Assembly: GCA_001549895.1 (NCBI GenBank)
Contig: AP014719.1
Coordinates: forward strand, 2,542,001 to 2,606,000
DNA from: Arthrobacter sp. Hiyo8
GTDB taxonomy: Bacteria > Actinomycetota > Actinomycetes > Actinomycetales > Micrococcaceae
Length of the DNA: 64,000 bases
Reading direction: 5' to 3'
Position 1 is the stretch's first letter, and every line of letters begins with the position of its first letter. The notes under the pieces are model-generated. The model saw nothing but the letters and a program-made list of their open reading frames with translations, made no database searches and had not been told where the DNA came from. Of this stretch, positions 8,774 through 18,583 are shown in pieces. Made by a program: the position numbers and the translations under genes.

Positions 8774-9328
8774 GTGACTCTCCCCGCCTCTTCAGCGACT
8801 TCATCCACGCCCGCAGCAGCCGCCCTCTGGAAGCCCGTACTTCTCCGCGCCGGTGCTGCGCTGGTGTTTGGAGCCGTGACCGTCTTCTGGGGCTCGCCAT
8901 CCGTTCACGTTCTGGCCTGGGCTGCCGGGCTCTATCTGCTCGCAACCGCGGGCGCCGCGTTCCTGGCTACGAGTGTTCCGGCGGCCGCGGCCGCCGTCGT
9001 TGGCCTGGCAGGGGTGGGTGCCTTGATTACGCAGTCCGACACGGGCGTTGGCGTTTCCGCGCTCGTCGGGTTGCTGGTGCTCGGGGTGTTTGAGCTGGTC
9101 AAGGGATTCCGGCACCGCGGACGTCACCTGCTTGCCCGCGACTGGAGCATTTCCGGTGTGGTGGGCATCGGCACCGCCCTTGCGTTGCCGTTTTTCATCA
9201 GCCTTGGAGCGCACGCGCTTCTCGGTGTTGCCGGCGGTGGCGCCATCATCTCGGGAGTCTTGTGGGTGCTGTCCGGCCTGAGCCTGCGGCACGATGGGCG
9301 AACCCCCTCCGCTGAGGCCGTAAACTAG
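8774..9328 (+). CDS. Membrane protein, HdeD/DUF308-like
   Basis: 184 residues with six or so predicted transmembrane helices, beginning after a short Ser/Thr/Ala-rich N-terminus. The spacing of helices and the RAGAALVFGAVTVFWGSP opening resemble the DUF308/HdeD group, members of which are often mislabelled in Arthrobacter annotations. No catalytic motif is visible. It starts at GTG 8774, 10 bases after the MATE gene. Confidence 0.62.
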   Translation: MTLPASSATSSTPAAAALWKPVLLRAGAALVFGAVTVFWGSPSVHVLAWAAGLYLLATAGAAFLATSVPAAAAAVVGLAGVGALITQSDTGVGVSALVGLLVLGVFELVKGFRHRGRHLLARDWSISGVVGIGTALALPFFISLGAHALLGVAGGGAIISGVLWVLSGLSLRHDGRTPSAEAVN

Positions 9329-9337
9329 TAGTCGTAC

Positions 9338-9356
9338 GTTCTACCCTGCGTAGAAC
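9338..9356. promoter_or_regulatory. Short inverted repeat before the 9.4 kb gene
   Basis: GTTCTAC, 5-base loop, GTAGAAC. It lies in the 67 bases between two membrane protein genes, 40 bases upstream of the next start codon. It could be a repressor site or a weak hairpin. Confidence 0.4.
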
Positions 9357-9395
9357 TCTCGAGGCGCAGACGGCGCCAGCACCCACATTGGAGGA

Positions 9396-9755
9396 ATGAC
9401 CTTGGCTGACCAAAAACCAGGAGAGCCGCGCAAGATGCGGACCTCGGTTAAGGGACCGCTGATGTTCTCCGCGTTCTGGGGCGTCGTGATCTTCTTCGCT
9501 GTGCTGATTTTCGCCTCCGGCGGCAGCGCCCGCACTCCGCGCTTTGACCTCGCCTTTACCGGCGCCGGCATCGCCTTCATTGTGAGTCTCGTCCTCGCCG
9601 CCATGCTTTCCATGAGCCACAAGGAAAACGCCGAGCACCTCGGCAAGGGCTCGGGCGTCAACCTCAGTTCCAGGAAACCGGGCCAAGGTCACGGTTCTGC
9701 GGCCCCCAAGCGGGCAGCGAAACGGAAACCCCCGACGCCGACTAGGCCGTCCTAG
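9396..9755 (+). CDS. Two-helix membrane protein, hypothetical
   Basis: 119 residues. A basic N-terminal stretch is followed by two transmembrane helices (about residues 23-42 and 52-70) and a hydrophilic tail rich in Lys, Pro and Ser. GGAGGAATG precedes the start closely, a good ribosome-binding site. I do not recognise a named family; short proteins of this form are common in Micrococcaceae. Confidence 0.7.
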   Translation: MTLADQKPGEPRKMRTSVKGPLMFSAFWGVVIFFAVLIFASGGSARTPRFDLAFTGAGIAFIVSLVLAAMLSMSHKENAEHLGKGSGVNLSSRKPGQGHGSAAPKRAAKRKPPTPTRPS

Positions 9756-9832
9756 CCTCCTATCGCATCACGCCACGCAACTTTTTGCCGGCTGGCCACC
9801 GCCGCAACCCGGGAAACTCGGGGCAGGCCGCC

Positions 9833-9859
9833 GTCGTGCACCTTGAAAAGCTGCACGAC
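9833..9859. terminator. Hairpin between convergent genes
   Basis: GTCGTGCA and TGCACGAC form an 8-base perfect stem with an 11-base loop. It lies between the 9.4 kb gene (+) and the CGNR gene (-), where a shared bidirectional terminator would be expected. No clear T run follows. Confidence 0.5.
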
Positions 9860-9873
9860 GTGACGCCCTCCCC

Positions 9874-10422
9874 TTATTCGGCCCCCGATGCTTTCCGGGC
9901 CCGGTAAGCGGCGACGTGCGTCCGGTTGGCGCAGTTGCCCGTGTCGCAATAGAGCTTGGAGCGGTTACGGCTCAGGTCCAGCACGACGGCGTCGCAATCG
10001 TCCGCTGCGCACACCCGCAGGCGGTCCATTTCCTTGCTGCGGATGACGTCCACAAGTGCCATGGCAGCTTCCGTGCCCATGCGTTCCGCGAGGGGCGCCT
10101 CAGGGGTGGTTGCGTGTAGGTGCCAATCCCAATGATCATGCTTGACCAGCTGGGGAAGTGCGCGCGCGTCGGTGAGGAGTTGGTTGACGGTCTTTGCGGC
10201 CGCGTCCTCATCCGCTGTCCACAAGGAGGTTAGCTGGCTCCTAAGTCGCTTCACGCTGGCCAATTCCGCCTCGGTTCCCTCCCTGGTCCCCGTGAATTCT
10301 TCCGCGTCAAGGAAGGCGTTGAGCTCGGCGGCACTCGTGAGGGATTCGGTCCCGTTGGCGGCCGTATTGATCAAATTGACCACGGTTCGAAGCGCCACTT
10401 CAGTGTCAGGTGCAAAAAGCAC
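9874..10422 (-). CDS. CGNR zinc-finger regulator (ABATE domain)
   Basis: 182 residues. The N-terminal ABATE-type helical domain is thought to bind a small ligand. The C-terminal zinc finger has Cys ligands in VCAADDC and YCDTGNC, followed by ANRTHVAAYRARK, the CGNR signature. Such proteins act as DNA-binding transcription factors. It is divergent from the EamA transporter gene at 10493 with about 70 bases between, so it probably regulates that exporter. Confidence 0.88.
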   Translation of the reverse strand: MLFAPDTEVALRTVVNLINTAANGTESLTSAAELNAFLDAEEFTGTREGTEAELASVKRLRSQLTSLWTADEDAAAKTVNQLLTDARALPQLVKHDHWDWHLHATTPEAPLAERMGTEAAMALVDVIRSKEMDRLRVCAADDCDAVVLDLSRNRSKLYCDTGNCANRTHVAAYRARKASGAE

Positions 10423-10492
10423 TTTGACTCCTTACATCTCTCGGGAGTATTGTCAGCAGCGTAACCCATTTTACTCCTGACAGGAGGCTGCT

Positions 10493-11517
10493 GTGTCAGC
10501 TGCAACAAACCGGGCTGGTGCTGCGGGCTTCATGGCGTCGGGACTGGGGCTCGCGCTCTTTTCCTCAGCGGTTTTCGGCTTGTCCGGCTCGTTCGCCAAG
10601 TCCCTCCTGGAAACCGGGTGGACCCCCGGCGCGGCAGTTGCCATCCGATTGAGCGGCGCATCACTCATCTTGGTAATCCCGGCCGTCATCGCTCTCCGGG
10701 GACGTTGGCACCAGCTCAAGGACAACTGGCTCACCATCCTGTTGTTCGGCGTGATCGGTGTTGCGGGGTGCCAGCTTTTCTACTTCAATGCGGTGTCAAG
10801 GCTGTCCGTGGGGTCGCCCTCCTGCTCGAATACCTCGCGCCAACCATGATCGTCTTGTGGCTGTGGGCCGCGAGCCGACGCCGACCCAGGGCCCTCACCG
10901 CCCTTGGAACGCTGCTTTCCCTCGGCGGACTCGTCCTGGTGCTCGATCTCACCGGCGCCGTGAAGGTCGACTTCGTCGGCGTCCTGTGGGGCATGGCCGC
11001 GGCCGTCTGCCTGGTCATCTACTTCTTCATCACGGCCAAGCAGAACGACACCTTGCCGCCCATCGTGCTGGCCGCCGGCGGTCTCATGGCAGGCTCAATC
11101 CTTATCTGGATTGCCGGCGGGACCGGTCTGGTATCCATGACTTTCGCCACGGCGGATACGCACCTCGGGCCGTGGACCACGCCGTGGTGGGTCTCGATCG
11201 CCGGCCTTGTCTTCCTGTCCACCGTGCTGTCCTACGTCACGGGGATCATGGCAGCCCGAAGCCTTGGGTCCAAGGTGGCATCTTTCGTCTCGCTCACTGA
11301 AGTGTTGTTCGCCGTGGTGTGGGCCTGGCTGTTGCTGGCCGAACTGCCCGGAGCCATCCAGCTCGTGGGCGGGGCACTCATTGTGTGCGGAGTGGTCTTG
11401 GTGCGAATCGACGAACTGCGGGCGGACAAGCGTGATGCTGCCGGCTTCGGCGAAGTAGCCCCCGAGCTTGACCATGCGAACGACGTCGAGCCGGTGCCCT
11501 CGGAGAGGGTGCTCTAA
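10493..11517 (+). CDS. EamA/DMT family transporter (one frameshift)
   Basis: Ten predicted transmembrane helices in two EamA halves. The first opens with GLALFSSAVFGLSGSFAKSL; the second contains SVVWA-type sequence in LTEVLFAVVWAWLLLAELP. One base is lost near 10795, so the protein breaks after FYFNAVSRLSVG. Restoring it gives about 340 residues ending in SERVL at 11517. It is probably an exporter of amino acids or metabolites. The start is GTG 10493 after ACAGGAGG. The divergent CGNR gene is its likely regulator. Confidence 0.86.
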
Positions 11518-11557
11518 AAACCGAGCCTTGATGGGGGACTGGGCCTAGCATGTTGAT

Positions 11558-11830
11558 ATGTGCCGGAACATCCACACCCTCCACAATTTCGAGCCACGAG
11601 CCACCTCCGCAGAGGTAGAAGCCGCCGCGCTGCAATATGTGCGCAAGATCAGCGGCACCACCAAGCCGTCAAAGGCCAACGAGGAGGCCTTCGCCGAGGC
11701 TGTCCATGAGATTGCGCATATCACACAGCATCTGCTCGATTCCCTCGTGACCCATGCGCCAGCGCGCAATCGCGACGAGGAGGCGGCCAAAGCCAGGGCC
11801 CGCGCGGCCGTTCGGTTCGGAACGGCCTAG
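11558..11830 (+). CDS. DUF2277 family protein
   Basis: 90 residues, intact. The opening MCRNIHTLHNFEPRATSAEV is diagnostic of DUF2277, small cytoplasmic proteins widespread in actinobacteria. The name covers a family of unknown function; a conserved Cys-Arg pair follows the start methionine. Downstream lies a palindromic repeat and then the convergent copper ATPase. Confidence 0.9.
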   Translation: MCRNIHTLHNFEPRATSAEVEAAALQYVRKISGTTKPSKANEEAFAEAVHEIAHITQHLLDSLVTHAPARNRDEEAAKARARAAVRFGTA

Positions 11831-11859
11831 CTGCCCCCAAACTGCTAGCTCCCCCAACT

Positions 11860-11918
11860 GACTGGCAGTTGTTGCCGTTTTCGCGCCGGATAACGACAAC
11901 AACTGCGAGTTAGTTGGG
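11860..11918. repeat. Dispersed palindromic element, family B, copy 1
   Basis: CCCAACTGACTGGCAGTTGT pairs imperfectly with ACAACTGCGAGTTAGTTGGG, and an inner GCCGTT/AACGAC pair flanks the loop. The outer arms match those of the repeat at 43646-43695 (CCAACTAACTCGCA and TGCGAGTTGGTTGG). It separates the convergent DUF2277 and copA genes. It may double as a terminator, but recurrence points to a repeat family. Confidence 0.7.
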
Positions 11919-11928
11919 TGCGTCGGGG

Positions 11929-14439
11929 CTACTTTGCGAAGGAGCGCAACCGGAGCGAGTTCGCGACCACCAGGACCGAGCTCGCAGCCATGGCCGCACC
12001 GGCGATCATCGGGTTGAGCAAACCAAGGCTGCCACCGGGATACCGATGGCGTTGTAGAAGAACGCCCAGAACAGGTTTGTCTTGATGGTGGCAAGCGTCT
12101 TCCGGGACAGCTCGATGGCTTGCACCAGCTGGCCAAGGTCACTGCCCATCACGGTCAGATCCGAGGCCTCGATCGCCACATCCGTGCCCGATCCCATGGC
12201 GATGCCAAGATCGGCTTGCGCCAGGGCTGCGGCGTCGTTGACTCCATCCCCGGCCATGGCCACAGTGGACCCCTGGGCCTGGAGCATCCGCACCGCGTCC
12301 ACTTTGCCTTCCGGCAGGACGCCCGCGAACACATCTTCCGGGGAGATCCCGACGGCGGTGGCCACTTGGGCGGCGACCGCGGCGTTGTCTCCGGTCAGCA
12401 GGAGAGGGCGAATCCCGAGTTCCTTGAGCTTCGCGATGGCTGCCGCCGAACCGGGTTTGACAGTGTCCCTTAGCGACACGATCCCGGCGGGCTCCCCGTC
12501 CACAGCAACCCAGATAGCGGTTGCGCCGCCGGCTTCCTCAGTTGCCAGGGCCCGGCGCTGTGCATCGTCGGGGAAGATTCCGTTGAGTTCCAACCAGCCA
12601 GTCCTGCCGGCCACGACCGTTCGCTCAGTGCCGTTTCCGGCTCCGTTCAGCGCAACCATCCCGCGGACTCCGCCGCCCGGGGCGGAACTGAAGTCCTTCA
12701 CCGCGAGGAGCGGGCCGGCGTCGGGCATTGCGGACTTGGCGGCAGCGGCAATCGCGTGGGCGATGGGATGCTCCGACGCTGCCTCGACGGCGCCGGCGAG
12801 AGAGAGCACGTCGGCGGGGGAGTGCCCGTTCAAGGCCAGGGTATGTCCGACGGCCAGCTTGCCGCTGGTGACGGTTCCGGTCTTGTCCAACAGGATGGCG
12901 TCCACAGTGCGCGTATCTTCAAGCACCTGTGGGCCCTTGATGAGGATGCCGAGCTGCGCACCCCGCCGGTCCCGGTCAGGAGGCAACGGGAGTCGCGAGC
13001 CCAAGCGCACACGGGCAGGCAATCACGAGCACCGCCACGGCAGCCGTGAACGAGGCATTGAGGTCCCCGCTCAGCGCGAGCCAGACTACGAAAGTAACCA
13101 GGGCGATGACCAGCACGACGGGCACGAACACGGCGCTGATCCGATCGGCGAGCCGTGCGATCGGGCTTTGCCCGTCTGCGCCTGGCTGACCAACCGCCCC
13201 ATCTGGGCCAGCGTCGTCTCGGAACCGACGCGCGTCGCGCGGACCAGCAAACGGCCGAAGTGTTGATGGTGGCGCCCGTGACCTGGCTTCCCGGGCCGAC
13301 CTCCACGGGCACCGATTCACCGGTGACCAAGGAGGCATCCACGGCGGATGAACCGCTCGTCACCAGGCCGTCCGTGGCGATCTTCTCTCCCGGGCGGACC
13401 ACGAAGATGTCCCCGGCTACGAGTTGCTCGGCCGGGATCTTGTGCTCGACGCCGTCGCGCAGCACCGTAGCGTCCTTCGCCCCCAGGTTCAGGAGGGCCT
13501 TAAGGGCGTCGCCGGCCTTCGCTTTGGCGTTGGCCTCGAGATAGCGGCCCAGAAGCAGGAACGTGGTGACCACGGCGGCAACTTCGAAGTACAGCCCGCC
13601 GCCCATGCCTCCCGTGGACTCCATGCCCGGGTGTTCGGTCATCATGGGGTTGGCAAAGAGTTGCCACGCGGAGTAGAGGTATGCGGCCAAGACACCAATC
13701 GAGACGAGCGTGTCCATGGTCGAAGCGAAATGGCGTGCGTTAATGGCGGCCGCACGATGGAAGGGCCAGGCAGCCCACGTCACCACGGGAAGTGCCAGTG
13801 CAGCGGCGACCCAACCCCAGTGCGGGAACTGCAAAGCTGGAATCATCGAGATGGCGAAGACCGGAACCGTCAGTATGGCGGCGGCAATCAGTCTTGGCCT
13901 TAGCTGGCGGGACGCAGGGCCGTGATGCATGTGGTCTTCGCTGGCACCGTGGTCGCCTTGCGCGCCGCCACCGGCGCCATGCTCGGCGTGCTCGGTCGTT
14001 CCTCCCTTAGACGCACGCTGCCGCATAACACCGGCACCGTCGCTGTGGTCATGTTCCGGCGCGCTATTGCTGCGGTCATGTTCTACAGCGCCGCCGTCGC
14101 CGGCGCTGCCTTCGGTGCTGGACTCGATCGCGCCGAGCACATCGGTTTCGCGACCGTGGGTGTGGTCGGCGGAGGGGGCCGTGGACGGACTGGGCCTCGA
14201 TTCGCGGATCCAGGCTTTGTAGCCCGTTGCGTTTACTGTGTCCACGATTTGTTGGTCCGTGACGTTGTCCGGGACTGTGACGTGGGCTGATTCGAGGGGA
14301 GATTGACGGAAGCCTCCACGCCGTCGAGCTTGCCCAGTTTCCGTTCCACGCGCGCTACGCACGATGCGCAGGTCATGCCCTCGATGTCGAGTTCGATGAT
14401 GCGGGTGCCCGTTTGATGCAGGATGTCGTGATTGCTCAC
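11929..14439 (-). CDS. copA: Copper-translocating P-type ATPase (several frameshifts)
   Basis: A P1B ATPase that exports Cu(I). It starts at 14439. The heavy-metal domain has GMTCASC near residue 21. A histidine- and acid-rich linker (many DHTH, EHDHSD, DHMHH motifs) joins it to the membrane part, an unusual extra metal-binding region. The actuator domain has TGES; CPC is in [13 protein letters not shown]; the phosphorylation site is DKTGT; the [10 protein letters not shown] motif and [10 protein letters not shown] hinge are present. Breaks occur near 14300, 13255, 12975 and 12025. Restored, it is about 830 residues ending in RLRSFAK. It forms a copper operon with copZ and csoR. Confidence 0.92.
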
Positions 14440-14447
14440 ATTGGCCC

Positions 14448-14687
14448 CTAGGCCTCGTTGGCGACTACCAGGTAGCCGGCTTCGGCGACGGCTTCGCCGA
14501 TTTCGGACGGCGACAATTCCTGGGTGGAGGTGATGGTGACGGTGGAGATTCCGCCGGCGTTCAGATCGATCTCGACATTTTCCACTCCCGCCAAGGACTC
14601 AATTTCTTCGCTCACTGCGGAAACGCAGTGCCCGCAGGTCATGCCGGAAACGCTGACGTTCGTCTGGATGGTGGCGGTGTGGCCCAT
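14448..14687 (-). CDS. copZ: Copper chaperone, heavy-metal-associated domain
   Basis: 79 residues, a single HMA domain with the metal-binding motif GMTCGHC near residues 15-21. It should carry Cu(I) in the cytoplasm to CopA, whose gene starts 8 bases downstream. The start at 14687 is preceded by AAGGAG. Translation is probably coupled to copA. Confidence 0.92.
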   Translation of the reverse strand: MGHTATIQTNVSVSGMTCGHCVSAVSEEIESLAGVENVEIDLNAGGISTVTITSTQELSPSEIGEAVAEAGYLVVANEA

Positions 14688-14736
14688 GGCGTGCTCCTTG
14701 GTGGTGAGTTGAATGGTGTGGTGAGTGCTTGCGGGG

Positions 14737-15144
14737 TTACCGCAGCAGGCGCCCGATGGCATCGGCTGCCTCCTTGACCTTGATGTCGATTTGCTCCGCG
14801 CGCACGACGGGATCCGACTCGGAGGCGGCTCCGACGACGCAGTGCCCGATGTGTTCCTCCACGAGCCCGAGACTCACGGCATGCAGGGCTTTAGTGACTG
14901 CCGAGACTTGGGTGAGGATGTCGATGCAATATTTGTCCTCTTCCACCATCCGCGCAATACCGCGTACTTGGCCTTCGATCCGCTTAAGGCGCCGCAAATA
15001 GGCGTCCTTGTTGGAAGAGTAGCCGTGTTGGGCATGCGCTCCATCCTCAACGTCGATGACCGGCTGGCCAACGTTCAAGTCAACCGGGTTCAAGTCAACC
15101 GGGTTCACATCTGTGGAGTTCACATCGATCGTGCTCATGCCCAA
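14737..15144 (-). CDS. csoR: CsoR-type copper-sensing repressor
   Basis: A helical repressor that releases DNA on binding Cu(I). The ligand set Cys-His-Cys is present: DKYCIDIL, then LVEEHIGHC. LKRIEGQVRGIARMVEED is the family's N-terminal helix. Relative to short CsoR proteins there is an N-terminal extension of about 45 residues, part of which is a short tandem repeat (DVNPVDLNPVDLN) encoded by a 15-base repeat near 15075-15105. The start is the ATG at 15144 or the one at 15138. Two CsoR-like operators lie immediately upstream, so the operon is probably autoregulated. Confidence 0.93.
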   Translation of the reverse strand: MGMSTIDVNSTDVNPVDLNPVDLNVGQPVIDVEDGAHAQHGYSSNKDAYLRRLKRIEGQVRGIARMVEEDKYCIDILTQVSAVTKALHAVSLGLVEEHIGHCVVGAASESDPVVRAEQIDIKVKEAADAIGRLLR

Positions 15145-15147
15145 AGG

Positions 15148-15188
15148 TATACCCCTAGGGGTATAAAATCAAGTACCCCCAGGGGGTA
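15148..15188. promoter_or_regulatory. Two CsoR-type operators
   Basis: TATACCCCTAGGGGTATA (15148-15165) is a perfect 18-base palindrome. TACCCCCAGGGGGTA (15174-15188) is a second one, 8 bases away. G/C-tract palindromes with TA edges are the known recognition type for CsoR proteins. They overlap the csoR promoter and also face the ABC transporter operon on the other strand. Confidence 0.87.
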
Positions 15189-15229
15189 TCGGCCATTCAG
15201 CGAAAGATCGCCTGTTTACAAATTCCCGT

Positions 15230-15242
15230 TTTGCAATGCAAA
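15230..15242. promoter_or_regulatory. Operator candidate for the amino-sugar operon
   Basis: TTTGCAATGCAAA is a perfect odd palindrome about 110 bases before the substrate-binding protein gene. Flanking TTTACAAA-type and TTTGTAAA-type half-sites (about 15214-15222 and 15279-15287) are also present. A related palindrome with the same half-site lies in the promoter of the amino-sugar-acid operons at 25235-25254. Confidence 0.5.
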
Positions 15243-15351
15243 CCTTTTGCCGCTTGTGCTTCCGCTCACAAAAGTATGTTTGTAAAGTTTCCTTCCATAC
15301 CCGAAGCGGGGGACCGCCGGGCACCTAACCCTTTTCTCCATGGAGGATCCA

Positions 15352-16643
15352 TTGAAAATCGCACGCTCTGCGGCTGCCATTGCCCTCGCCGCCCTCGCGC
15401 TGACGGCCTGCGCCCCGCCCACGTCGAACAATGCCGCGTCATCTTCGGATGAGAAGTCCGGCACCATCCGCGTCTGGCTCTTCTCGGAAGTCAACCAGGA
15501 CCCAAAATCCGCGGTAGTCAAGGCCGCGGTTTCCGATTTCGAAGCCAGTCACAGCGGCGTCAAGGTCGACGTCCAGTACATTCCCGTCGACAGCCGGGCA
15601 GAACGGTTCAAGGCCGCGTTCAACGACCCCTCGAGCGCTCCCGACGTCGCCGAGTTCGGCAACACAGACCTTGCCAGCTACGTTGCATCCGGCGGATTGT
15701 CCGACGTGACTGCGGACATCAAGGCCTGGGATGAGTCCAAGGACCTGGACGGCAAGATCCTGGCCACCACGGACGTCGGGGGCAAGAACTACGGCGTGCC
15801 CTGGTACGTCGGCGTCCGGGCCCTCTACTACCGCACCGATCTGCTGCAGAAGCTCGGACTGGAGGCGCCCAAGACCCTCGCCGACGTCGAAACCGTGGCC
15901 GCGCCGTCCGCGCAGCCAACCCGGACATGCTCGGGATTTCGGTCGGTGGAGCTGCGCAGTTCTCCGCCATGCCCTACCTCTGGGCCAACGGCGGCAACAT
16001 TGCCACGAAGAAGGGTGGCGCCTTTGTCTCCGGCTTGGATTCGGCCGAATCCCGGGACGGCATCTCCGCTTATGCCCGGCTGCTCAAGAACGACATCTGC
16101 CCGCCCCAGACGTGTGCCGAATTCGGCGGAAACGCGAGCGTCCAGCAGTTCATCGCCGGAAAATCGGCCATGACCATCGGTGGCGACTTCAACTACAAGG
16201 CCGTAGCGGCCAGTGCGGTCAAGGACAAGTTCGCGGTGGTTCCGGTTCCGGGCAATACGGCTGGTTCGATCGCCCCAGCGTTTGCCGGCGGAAACAACCT
16301 GGGCGTCTTCAACAGCAGCAAGCACCACACCCTCGCAGCCGAGTTCGTCGAGCTGTTGGCAGGCAAGAAGTACCAGCAGAAGATGTTCGACGCCATGGGC
16401 AACCTGCCCACATTCAGCGACGTCCAGAAGTCTGTTGCCGCGTCCAATCCGCAGCTTGACCCCTTCATCAAGACCCTCGCCGCCGGCACCAATTTCGTCC
16501 CCGTGACCGAAACCTGGTCCACCATCGACGCCCAGGGCATCTTCACCGGCATGTACCAGAAGATCGTCACGGGCAAGGCTGACGTCAATACCGCTACTGC
16601 GGATGCGGCAGCGGCCATGAACAAGGTCTTCGGATCCAAATGA
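15352..16643 (+). CDS. Sugar ABC transporter substrate-binding lipoprotein (frameshift)
   Basis: An extracellular solute-binding protein of family 1, tethered by a lipobox (LALTAC, about 15403-15420). It starts at TTG 15352, 5 bases after GGAGG. The body has TIRVWLFSEVNQDP and FAGGNNLGVFNSSKHH. One base is missing near 15900; the frame then continues to NKVFGSK at 16643, giving about 430 residues. With two permeases and a GH20 enzyme downstream it probably binds chitobiose or related N-acetylglucosamine oligosaccharides. The ATPase is not encoded here; such importers often share a general MsiK-type ATPase. Confidence 0.88.
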
Positions 16644-16686
16644 CGAGGTTCGTGAAGCACGGCCGATCCGCGCCAGGCGGCGCGGC

Positions 16687-17678
16687 GTGACGGCGTTCGC
16701 GTCCGCGAAGGCGGACACGAACGGGGCCAACCGCGAGCAGAACCGTAAGCCGACGACGGCGGGGACGTCCCGCCGTCGTGCGCTAGGCAAGCGCGGCTTG
16801 GAACCGTGGTTCTACCTGGCCCCGGCTTTCATTGTCCTGATCGCGCTGCTGGGATACCCGATCTTCCAGCTCATCAACGTTTCTTTGTACGACTACCGCC
16901 AGGCCCAAGTCAGTGGCAAGGCACCACTGCAATTCACGGGCCTGGAGAACTACCAGAAACTGTTCGCCGATCCGGAGTTCTGGTCCGTCCTGGGCAACAC
17001 CGTGCTGTTCGCAGGCGCCTGCGTTGTCCTGACGCTGCTCGTGGGAACGTCGTTGGCGGTCTTGGCCACGCGGCTCCGGCCTGGGTCCGGAGCGCACTGT
17101 TCGTAGTCTCCTTGGGCGCTTGGGCCACACCGGCTGTCACCGGCAGCGCCGTGTGGTTGTTCCTCTTCGACCCCACGCTGGGGCTCGTCAACAAGGCGCT
17201 CGTGTCGGTGGGCTTGACGCAGTTCAACGGCTACTCCTGGACCTACGACAAATGGTCCGCCTTCGGGTTGGTGGCCAGCGAAGTGGTGTGGTGTTCGTTC
17301 CCGTTCGTACTCGTGACGGTCTACGCCGGCATCCAGGCGATCTCCACCGAAGTCATTGAGGCGGCGCGGCTCGACGGTGCTTCCATGCCCCGGATCGCGC
17401 GCAGCATCATGCTTCCGATGCTGCGGCCCATCGTGATGGTGGTGACCATCCAGTCCATCATCTGGAATTTCAAGATCTTCTCCCAGATTTACATCATGAC
17501 CAACGGCGGCGGTATTGCCGGGCAGAACCTCGTGCTGAATGTCTACGGCTACCAGCAGGCCTTCGCGGCCAGCCTTTATGGCCTCGGCTCGGCCCTTGGC
17601 GTCATCATGACCGCGCTGCTGATGATCATCACCTTCGTCTACCTCCGCATCCTCAAGAGAACGGGAGAAGTCCTGTGA
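16687..17678 (+). CDS. Sugar ABC transporter permease, MalF type (frameshift)
   Basis: A basic N-terminal region of about 35 residues leads into the first helix (PWFYLAPAFIVLIALLGYPI). The EAA loop that contacts the ATPase reads EAARLDGASMPRIARSIMLP. A base is lost near 17090, between LATRLRP and WVRSALFV. The full length is about 330 residues. The stop overlaps the start of the next permease gene by 4 bases, which indicates translational coupling. Confidence 0.88.
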
Positions 17679-18583
17679 CCGCCGTCGACGTTCCGCTCCG
17701 CAAGAACCGGCCCGCACCGGTCGCGCCGCAACAGTTCCGCAAGGGCGGACGACGCCGGTTCGGCGCCGATGTGGCGGCACTCGCCATCGCGCTTCTTGTC
17801 GCGTTCCCCCTGTTCTGGATGGTCCTTTCGGCCCTCAAGCCGAAGACGGCGCTCGACGCCGGCGATGCGGCGCCGTTCACGCTGGAACCGTCCTTCGACT
17901 CCTTCATGCGGGTCCTGTCAGTGAACAACTTCGGCAGGTACTTCCTCAACAGCGTGATCGTGGCGCTCGTGGTCGTCATCGTCTCCACTGTGCTGGCGTT
18001 TTTGGCCTCCGTGGCACTGACCCGCTACCAATTCAAGATGCGCACCAAGCTGCTGATCGTGGTCCTCGTGTCCCAGATGGTGCCCGTCGAAGCGCTCACC
18101 ATTCCGTTGTTCTTCCTGCTGCGCAATGCCGGGGAGGCCGTACCGTTGGTGGGCTTGAACCAGCTCGGCTCCCTGGTGCTGGTCCATGTGGGCTTCAGTA
18201 TTCCGTTCGCGATCTGGATGCTTCGTGGCTTCGTGGCAGCCGTGCCGGTGGAGATCGAAGAGGCAGCCCGCATAGACGGCGCGAGCGGTTTCCGCTTTGT
18301 CCGCTCGATCCTCTTCCCGCTCGTGGCGCCCGGAGTGGTGGCATGCTCGGTGTTTTCCTTCATCTCAACGTGGAACGACTTCCTCTTCGCCAAGACATTC
18401 ATCATTTCCGCCCAGGAGAACCAGACCCTGCCCATGGCGTTGTTGACCTTCTTCAAACCCGACCAGAACGATTGGGGCGGCATCATGGCCGGTTCCGTGA
18501 TCATGACCATTCCGGTGCTGATCTTCTTCATCGCAGTGCAGCGAAAACTCGTATCCGGCCTGGCCGGGGCGGTGAAGGGATGA
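17675..18583 (+). CDS. Sugar ABC transporter permease, MalG type
   Basis: 302 residues, intact, six predicted helices. The EAA loop is EEAARIDGASGFRFVRSILF. FISTWNDFLFAKTFI is typical of the MalG/MsmG side of carbohydrate importers. It starts at GTG 17675, overlapping the upstream permease stop, and its own stop overlaps the GH20 start (ATGA at 18580-18583). Confidence 0.92.
   Translation: MTAVDVPLRKNRPAPVAPQQFRKGGRRRFGADVAALAIALLVAFPLFWMVLSALKPKTALDAGDAAPFTLEPSFDSFMRVLSVNNFGRYFLNSVIVALVVVIVSTVLAFLASVALTRYQFKMRTKLLIVVLVSQMVPVEALTIPLFFLLRNAGEAVPLVGLNQLGSLVLVHVGFSIPFAIWMLRGFVAAVPVEIEEAARIDGASGFRFVRSILFPLVAPGVVACSVFSFISTWNDFLFAKTFIISAQENQTLPMALLTFFKPDQNDWGGIMAGSVIMTIPVLIFFIAVQRKLVSGLAGAVKG

Noticed and set aside
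15189..15340. Riboswitch before the amino-sugar operon
   Set aside because: Palindromes are present but no known riboswitch core could be matched. Operators explain the region better.
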